NCBI GenBank assembly: GCA_964582785.1
Contig: CAZOTT010000007.1
Location: forward strand, 1 to 50,263
Source: JAMOQA01 sp964582785
GTDB lineage: Bacteria > Acidobacteriota > Polarisedimenticolia > J045
Reading direction: 5' to 3'
DNA: 50,263 nucleotides
Shown here piece by piece: positions 42,025-47,628 of this stretch. The position numbers and the translations under genes were made by a program. Each line of letters begins with the position of its first letter. Position 1 is the stretch's first letter. The notes under the pieces were generated by a model that ran no database searches, was not told the origin of the DNA, and worked only from the letters and a program-made list of their open reading frames with translations.

Positions 42025-42171
42025 AGGTGTGCCGGGAACAGAGGCCGGATGGCGGCGAAAACGGGAGGCGGGACAAGCGTTTGCCCTGACCACCACCACA
42101 CCCGCCATCTCGGGCAGAAGCTCTTCCAGAAACACCGTTTGAGAGTGCGACCCCCCGTTTCCGGCGCACCA
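42025..42171 (-). repeat. R element copy b (147 bp)
   Basis: Ends are AGGTGTGCCGGGAA (42025-42038) and TTTCCGGCGCACCA (42158-42171), an imperfect inverted repeat. The right end matches copy a in the same orientation and copy c in inverse orientation. It starts 10 bp after array 1, so copies b and c flank array 1 as a pair of inverted repeats. Confidence 0.7.
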
Positions 42172-42339
42172 TCCACCGGATGAAGCGCCCGGGCGGCGGC
42201 CGGCCAGCCACCAGGCGGGGAAGACCCCGTGACCGCCGCCGGTTGAGACGGCAAGACGGCCGGAGGCCGCACCCGGCGGATCCCGACCTCGCCGAACCGC
42301 CGCCACAACCGACGCACCGGTCCCCCGCCCCGAAAACGG

Positions 42340-42507
42340 GTGGGATAACCGCCTTTCTTGCAAGAGGGGTGTGCGATAACCCCCGATTTTGCAAATTTCG
42401 GCGCGTTTTCGCGCTCGAGACTTGCAGAACAGGCCGTTATCCCGCTCGAAACTTGCAAAATCGCCACTTGTCGCACACCCCCATTGCAAATTCCCCCGTT
42501 ATCCCAC
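42340..42507. repeat. Array 2: 31-bp phased GGATAAC/TTGCAA units, inverted
   Basis: Forward units at 42343 and 42374 (GGATAAC, CGATAAC) carry TTGCAA at +15. Reverse units have GTTATCC at 42436 and 42498 and a degenerate CTTGTCG at 42467, with TTGCA at 42422, 42453 and 42484, again 31 bp apart. The outer ends GTGGGATAAC and GTTATCCCAC are perfect inverted repeats 168 bp apart, the same span as units F1 to R2 of array 1. The core is clearly AT-richer than its surroundings. Confidence 0.9.
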
Positions 42508-42604
42508 CCTTCTCCCCGTCGACCCGGTGGACGGCGGCCGACCGGCGGGGGCGGGCCCGCGCACCCCGCCCGCCCGGCCGCGACCAGCACCCGTGTGGGG
42601 CGAC

Positions 42605-42700
42605 GGTGGGAGGCGGCCACCGCTGCTCCCACGGCCCGGGAGATGCACTCGCTGCCCGAGGCGTTGGGGTGGTGGGAGGCGGCCACCGCTGCTCTCGCGG
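42605..42700 (+). repeat. 66-bp direct-repeat pair D with hairpin potential
   Basis: GGTGGGAGGCGGCCACCGCT at 42605 recurs exactly at 42671 (period 66). The first copy can fold: GTGGGAG pairs with CTCCCAC and GCGG with CCGC around loop CCA, with a TG bulge. The second copy has lost part of the outer stem. Confidence 0.75.
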
Positions 42701-42735
42701 CCCAGCACCCCCCCGACGGCGGGAGAAGCGGCCCG

Positions 42736-42772
42736 GGGCCGGGAACACCAGTCCTCCCGTTTCCGGCGTACC
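42736..42772 (-). repeat. R element remnant d (~37 bp)
   Basis: GGCCGGGAA and TTTCCGGCGTACC, the two ends of the R element, are separated by only ~13 bp, as in an internal deletion derivative. The right end CCCGTTTCCGGCG is identical to copy b. Confidence 0.5.
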
Positions 42773-42878
42773 TTTCGGGAGGACCGGGGCGCGTGGTGGG
42801 CGGAGGCGCCCCCCGCAATCGCCGTCCGGCGGAAGCGGCGGGACGGGAAGTGGGAGATTGCCCGCGAGGAGAGGACCG

Positions 42879-45365
42879 ATGCTCGAGCCGGGAACGTGGA
42901 AGCGGGACGGGGACCGGGCAGTGCGGCCGGGCGCGGCGCCCCGGGCCGATCGCGGGGCGGAAGTTCCGCGCCAGACCCGGGCGAGGCGGCCGGACGGGAC
43001 AGCCCGGGCGGTCCGGGCGGCGGACGCCACGGGCAACAGCCCGCGGGCGGCGCTGGCGGGTCACCGCCGCCCCCGTCCCCGGCGCCCCCGGTGGATGCTC
43101 GTCGCGGGGGCCGCCCTTCTCGCCGTGCTGGCGGCGGCGATCGGCGGGGCGCGGGCGGACGTGGAGATCAGCGGGACCGTCACCTCCGAGGAAACGGGGG
43201 AACCGCTGGTCGGAATCACCGTCGGGGCCACCCGCGCGGACTCCTGCGAGGGCCTCGCCCCCGGGGAGAAGATCCCGGTGGAGGTGACCGCCGTCACCGG
43301 CGAGGACGGGGTCTACCACCTGTTCGTCGACGAGACCGCGCCGGGGAGCGACCGGGTCTACGTCTTCACGACCCACGAGACGGTCTTCAACGAGGTCTGG
43401 CCCGCGACCGACACCCACGCGATGGTCCCCTGGAAGGCGGACGTGGACGACCCGGCGGCCCGGACGGTGGACGCCAGCGGCGGGGACGTCACGGGGATCG
43501 ACTTCTCTGTCGCGTCCTCGAAGCGCACCGAGTACGTCCTGATGCGGGACGGGGTGACCCACCTCGGGACGGACGTCTGGCTTCCCTCCCGGATTCCCGG
43601 CATGTCCTGGGACACCCTGCTCAAGCGGACTCCCTACGAGCGCGGGACTCCCCCGCGGATCTTCATCGACGCCGACTACGCGGTGGTCATCAACTCGACC
43701 CGGGGACGGGAGGACTCGGAAGGGGAGGACGGCGTCTTCGACGACGACGGCTGGCTCGAGCACCAGGACGGCTACGACACCGTGGAGTGGATCGCGGACC
43801 AGCCCTGGTCCACCGGCCGCATCTGCACCTTCGGTGGCTCCGCCCCCGGCATCACCCAGTACCTGGTCGCCGGCGCCGCCCCGCCGCACCTCGTCTGTTG
43901 CGTCGCCGAGATCGCCAGCGCCGACTTCTACCACCACATGAACTACCCGGGCGGGGAGTTCCGCAAGCACATGGTCGAGACCTGGCTCGACGGCCAGGGT
44001 TCCTCCTACAAGCTGGACGAGATCTGGGCGCACCCCGACGAGGACGGGTACTGGAACGAGCGGAACCTGAAGAACCGTCTCGACCGGGTGGTCGTCCCGA
44101 TCCTCCACATCGGGGGCTGGTACGACATCTTCAGCCAGGGGACGGTCGAGTTCTTTCACCTCCTGCAGCACCAGGGAGGGGAAGGGGCGCGCTGGAACCA
44201 GCGGATGGTCGTCGGTCCGTGGATCCACGGCTGGTACGCGAGCCCCTGGCAGGGGGAACTCCAGTACCCCTGGAACAGCGTCTTCGCCGACTACGACGAC
44301 CTGGTGCTCCGGTGGTACGCCTTCTGGCTGCGGGGGGAGGACAACGGCATCCTCGACGAGCCTCCCGCCCGCTACTACGTGATGGGACCGGGCCTGCCCG
44401 AGGGGGCGAACGGGCCGGGGAACACCTGGCGCGAGGCGGACGACTGGCCGCCCCCGTCCACGGAGAGGGCCTACTACCTGCACCCCGGCGGCCTGCTCTC
44501 GACGGACCCGCCCCCCGCGGGAGGAGCGTTCGCCGAGTACGTGTCCGACCCGGACGACCCGGTCCCGACCCGGGGCGGCGCGAACCTGTACGACGACATC
44601 GGCCAGGGCCCGATGGACCAGCGGCCCGTGGACGAGCGGGCCGACGTCCTGACCTGGGAGACGCCCGCCCTGCCGGAGCCCCTCGAGATCTCCGGCCCGG
44701 TCCGCCTCGAGCTGTGGGCTTCCTCCGACCGCACCGACACCGACTGGGCGGTCAAGCTCGAGGACGTGTACCCGGACGGGCGGGCGATGCTGGTCACCGA
44801 CCTCATCCTGATGGGCCGCCACCGGCTCGGGTTCGACCGGGAGGACCTGCTGGTGCCCGGGGAGATCCACCACTTCACCGTCAACCTCTGGGACACCTCG
44901 ATCACCCTCGCCGCGGGCCACCGGCTGCGGGTGGCGATCGCCTCCTCGAACTGGCCGCGCTTCCGGATGAACCCCCAGACCGGCGAGCCGTTCCACCAGG
45001 AAACCCATACCGAGGTCGCGACGAACCGCGTCTACCAGGACGCGGACCACCCGACCCGGCTGGTCGTTTCCGTCGTCGACCCGGCGGCGGTGACCGGCTG
45101 CCGGCCGGAGGCGTACGTCACCGGCCTCTCCGTGGAGAAGCTGGACGGCGGGGACCGCATCCGCCTCGCGTGGGATCCCGTGGAGGACGACTGCCACCGC
45201 CGCTACCGGGTCTACGCGGGGAACCGGGCTCCCTGGCCGTGGATCGTCCGCCACCGGGTCGGCGCCACGACCGCGACCAGCTTCGAGACGGACGAGGACG
45301 GGATCTTCTGGCAGGTGGTCAGCGAGGGAACCGACGGCGGGAACGGTCCCCATGGCTCCCCCTGA
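42879..45365 (+). CDS. Secreted CocE/X-Pro dipeptidyl-peptidase-type hydrolase
   Basis: An 828-residue alpha/beta hydrolase. The ATG at 42879 has a strong site (GAGGAGAGGA). It adds a basic 72-residue leader before the signal-like MLVAGAALLAVLAAAIGGAR at residue ~73; an internal start at 43095 is possible. The mature part begins with a small beta-sandwich (VEISGTVTSEETGEPLVGIT). The triad is S321 in FGGSAPGITQ, D416 in GGWYDIF and H450 in GPWIHGW. The C-terminal jelly roll of the family (SITLAAGHRLRVAIASSNWP) is followed by a fibronectin-like tail. Substrate unknown; peptides or esters are likely. Confidence 0.88.
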   Translation: MLEPGTWKRDGDRAVRPGAAPRADRGAEVPRQTRARRPDGTARAVRAADATGNSPRAALAGHRRPRPRRPRWMLVAGAALLAVLAAAIGGARADVEISGTVTSEETGEPLVGITVGATRADSCEGLAPGEKIPVEVTAVTGEDGVYHLFVDETAPGSDRVYVFTTHETVFNEVWPATDTHAMVPWKADVDDPAARTVDASGGDVTGIDFSVASSKRTEYVLMRDGVTHLGTDVWLPSRIPGMSWDTLLKRTPYERGTPPRIFIDADYAVVINSTRGREDSEGEDGVFDDDGWLEHQDGYDTVEWIADQPWSTGRICTFGGSAPGITQYLVAGAAPPHLVCCVAEIASADFYHHMNYPGGEFRKHMVETWLDGQGSSYKLDEIWAHPDEDGYWNERNLKNRLDRVVVPILHIGGWYDIFSQGTVEFFHLLQHQGGEGARWNQRMVVGPWIHGWYASPWQGELQYPWNSVFADYDDLVLRWYAFWLRGEDNGILDEPPARYYVMGPGLPEGANGPGNTWREADDWPPPSTERAYYLHPGGLLSTDPPPAGGAFAEYVSDPDDPVPTRGGANLYDDIGQGPMDQRPVDERADVLTWETPALPEPLEISGPVRLELWASSDRTDTDWAVKLEDVYPDGRAMLVTDLILMGRHRLGFDREDLLVPGEIHHFTVNLWDTSITLAAGHRLRVAIASSNWPRFRMNPQTGEPFHQETHTEVATNRVYQDADHPTRLVVSVVDPAAVTGCRPEAYVTGLSVEKLDGGDRIRLAWDPVEDDCHRRYRVYAGNRAPWPWIVRHRVGATTATSFETDEDGIFWQVVSEGTDGGNGPHGSP

Positions 45366-45478
45366 CCGGGGGGCGACCTTGCCGCGGGGACGCCGGCCGC
45401 CCCGGGCGGCACCCCGGGCACCGACCGCACCCCGACCGGCGGGCGACCTTGCCACGGCGACGCCGGGCTCCCATAAGG
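45362..45478. repeat. 70-bp direct-repeat pair
   Basis: GCGACCTTGCC followed by (G/A)CGG(G/C)GACGCCGG occurs at 45373 and 45443, with the preceding CC(C/T)GACCGG also shared. Period 70 bp. The first copy overlaps the stop codon of the hydrolase gene. It fills most of the 166-bp spacer. Confidence 0.7.
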
Positions 45479-45531
45479 TTCTGCCACGATCCGAAGCCGG
45501 CCCCGCGGACCGGGGGAAAGGAGTCCCGCCC

Positions 45532-46380
45532 ATGACCCCGATGGATGCCTTCTGGATCTTTCTCGTCCTCGTGTCGCTCCAGCCGGTCCTCAAGCAGAAG
45601 ATGCTGGAGGCGGCCCGCCAGCGGCTGATCGCGGACCTCGAGAAGAAGCGGGGCAGCCGCGTGATCCTGCTGGTGCACCGGCAGGAGACGATGTCCCTGC
45701 TCGGCTTCCCCGTGATGCGCTACATCGACGTCCACGACTCCGAGGAGGTGATCCGCGCGATCCACCTGACCGACCCGGACGTCCCCCTGGACCTCGTCAT
45801 CCACACGCCCGGCGGGCTCGTGCTGGCCGCCACCCAGATCGCCCGGGCCGTCCGGCGGCACCGGGGCCGGGTGACGGTCTTCGTTCCCCACATGGCGATG
45901 TCCGGCGGGACCCTGATCGCCCTCGCCGCCGACGAGATCGTGATGGATCCCCACGCGGTCCTCGGGCCGGTGGACCCCCAGCTCGGCCAGATGCCGGCGG
46001 CGTCGTTCCTCGAGGTGGTCGACCGGAAGCCGATCGAGCAGGTGGACGACGAGACGCTGATCATGGCCGACATGGGACGCAAGGCGATCGCCCAGCTCCA
46101 GGAGACCGTGCTTGAGCTGCTCGGGGACCGGTACCCGGAGGAGGAAGCGCGGCGGATCGCGAAGACCCTCTCCGAGGGCCGGTGGACCCACGACTACGCG
46201 ATCACCCCGGACCACGCCCGACAGCTCGGCCTCCACGTGACGGAGAACGTCCCGGCGGAGGTCTACAAGCTGATGGAACTCTACCCCCAGCCGAAGCGCA
46301 CTCTGCCCTCGGTCGAGTACATCCCGGTGCCCCGCCAGGCGGGGAACGGCGCCTCGCACGGGGCGAACCGCCGCCGCTGA
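45532..46380 (+). CDS. SDH-family Clp-fold serine proteinase
   Basis: A 282-residue protein with one N-terminal membrane helix (DAFWIFLVLVSLQPVL) and a ClpP/crotonase-like fold: VPLDLVIHTPGGLVLAATQI, then FVPHMAMSGGTLIALAADEI with the nucleophile S124, then MDPHAVLGPVDPQLG. This matches the SDH (serine dehydrogenase proteinase) group related to SppA signal-peptide peptidase. It probably degrades membrane or signal peptides. GGGGAAAGGAG precedes the ATG. Confidence 0.9.
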   Translation: MTPMDAFWIFLVLVSLQPVLKQKMLEAARQRLIADLEKKRGSRVILLVHRQETMSLLGFPVMRYIDVHDSEEVIRAIHLTDPDVPLDLVIHTPGGLVLAATQIARAVRRHRGRVTVFVPHMAMSGGTLIALAADEIVMDPHAVLGPVDPQLGQMPAASFLEVVDRKPIEQVDDETLIMADMGRKAIAQLQETVLELLGDRYPEEEARRIAKTLSEGRWTHDYAITPDHARQLGLHVTENVPAEVYKLMELYPQPKRTLPSVEYIPVPRQAGNGASHGANRRR

Positions 46381-46445
46381 TCGAACCGGCCGGTGGGCCG
46401 GGGGGCGCCCGGGAGGCACGGCGTGTCGGCCGGACGCTACCTTTG

Positions 46446-46655
46446 CCCCGGGAACCGGGGACGGCGAACCGGGGGGTGCAGGGGAGAAGCGGCGTGACGA
46501 ACGAAGGCGACGGGGATCCCGGGCGGGCCCTCCCGCCGGGACCGCCCCTTCCCCGGGAACCGATCACGGCGGACCGGGGGGTGCAGGGGAGAAGCGGCGT
46601 GACGAACGAAGGCGACGGGGATCCCGGGCGGGCCCTCCCGCCGGGACCGCCCCCG
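46446..46655 (+). repeat. 105-bp tandem duplication covering a start region
   Basis: 46446-46550 and 46551-46655 are near-identical (a handful of mismatches near the left end, gggga versus gatca). Each copy contains the ribosome site AGGGGAGAAG and a GTG start (46494, 46599) in the same frame. A further partial ccccgggaac follows. Confidence 0.85.
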
Positions 46656-47387
46656 GGAACGGGGCGGCGGCCTCGCGCCCGGCTGTTCCTCCTCCTGGGA
46701 GACGTGCTGGCCATCCCCCTGCTCGCGGTCGGGCTGCTGGCGGGGATCATCGTCGTGGCGCTGGCGGCCGGAATGCCCCTCGACGCGGGGAATGCCCGGG
46801 CCCTGCTCGAAGGGGAGAACCTTCCGGCGGCGGCCGTGGGCCGGGATGCCAGCGCGTTCCCCCTCGCCGCCCTCGCCTCGCTGCCCCTGGCCCTCCTGGC
46901 CTGGACGCTCCTCGCGGGGCGGCGCCAGATCCGGGGCAGGTTCCGGGTGGACCGCGGAGTCCTCGGGACCGGCGTGCTCGGCGGGGCCGGGATGCTCGCC
47001 ATCGGGGCCGTCGGCTCCCTCGTCACCGGGGCCGGGTCACCGGCGGCGTTCGCCGTGATGCGGGCGACCCACCCCGCCATCGTCGTCCCGCTCCTGGTGG
47101 TCCTCGCTCCCCTCGGCGAGGAGCTCTACCTGCGCGGCAGGCTCTACGGTCTCCTCGAGGAGGGCGCCGGCCGCCCCTGGGCCTACGGCGTCTCCGCGGC
47201 GGTCTTCGCCCTGCTCCACCTGGCGGGAGGCCTCGACTACCTGCCGCTGGTGCTGTCCTACGCCGGGATCGGGCTGCTCCTCGCCCGGCTCCGGGACCGG
47301 AGCGGGGGCCTCGTCGCCCCCCTGGTCGCCCACGCGCTCAACAACCTGGCCGGCGCCCTCGCCCTCTACCTCGCCCCGCCGTCCTGA
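46494..47387 (+). CDS. CPBP-family intramembrane metalloprotease
   Basis: A 297-residue membrane protein from the first GTG, or 262 residues from the second GTG at 46599; both have the same ribosome site because the start region is duplicated. Several hydrophobic helices lead to the CPBP (Abi/Rce1) motifs GEELYLRGRLYGLLEEG, AAVFALLHLAGG and PLVAHALNNLAGA, giving the EExxxR, H and HxxxN zinc-site residues. The family cleaves membrane-bound peptides or prenylated substrates. The 35-residue repeated leader is hydrophilic. It converges on the S8 protease gene. Confidence 0.87.
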   Translation: MTNEGDGDPGRALPPGPPLPREPITADRGVQGRSGVTNEGDGDPGRALPPGPPPGTGRRPRARLFLLLGDVLAIPLLAVGLLAGIIVVALAAGMPLDAGNARALLEGENLPAAAVGRDASAFPLAALASLPLALLAWTLLAGRRQIRGRFRVDRGVLGTGVLGGAGMLAIGAVGSLVTGAGSPAAFAVMRATHPAIVVPLLVVLAPLGEELYLRGRLYGLLEEGAGRPWAYGVSAAVFALLHLAGGLDYLPLVLSYAGIGLLLARLRDRSGGLVAPLVAHALNNLAGALALYLAPPS

Positions 47388-47506
47388 CCCGGGAGACGTA
47401 TTCCGGGGCGGCAGGGCCCACCCCCGGGGCGAAACCATCTCCATGGGTCCGGCCGCGGCCCCGCGGCGCCGTCGCGGCGGCCCGGGGGCGGCGGGCCGTT
47501 TCCTCC

Positions 47507-47523
47507 GGGCGCCCGGGGCGCCC
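47507..47523. terminator. Short GC hairpin between convergent genes
   Basis: GGGCGCC and GGCGCCC form a perfect 7-bp stem with loop CGG in the 241-bp spacer between the CPBP and S8 genes. Several similar palindromes are nearby, so its role as terminator is uncertain. Confidence 0.25.
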
Positions 47524-47628
47524 GCGGTTCCGGGGTGCCCCGAGGTCGCCCGGGACCGTGTCCGCTTCTTGGCGGGCACCGTGCCCCCCCGGGAGGCCGC
47601 GGCCGGGTCCCCGGTTCCGCCCCGCCCT

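Larger units (their letters stand above)
40676..42878. other. 2.2-kb repeat-rich gene-free region
   Basis: No believable gene lies here: open frames exist on all strands but consist of Arg/Gly/Pro-rich sequence of the kind random GC-rich DNA gives, and they cut across the repeats. Instead the region is built of modules, left to right: a 66-bp repeat pair, an inverted set of GGATGTG/GGTGACA units, R element c, a GGATAAC/TGGCAGG array, R element b, a GGATAAC/TTGCAA array, a second 66-bp repeat pair and a short R remnant. Each is listed separately. Confidence 0.8.

Noticed and set aside
41786..42507. CRISPR array
   Set aside because: The 31-bp period contains only two 7-bp conserved sites, units invert at the centre, and there is no repeat-spacer pattern or cas gene.
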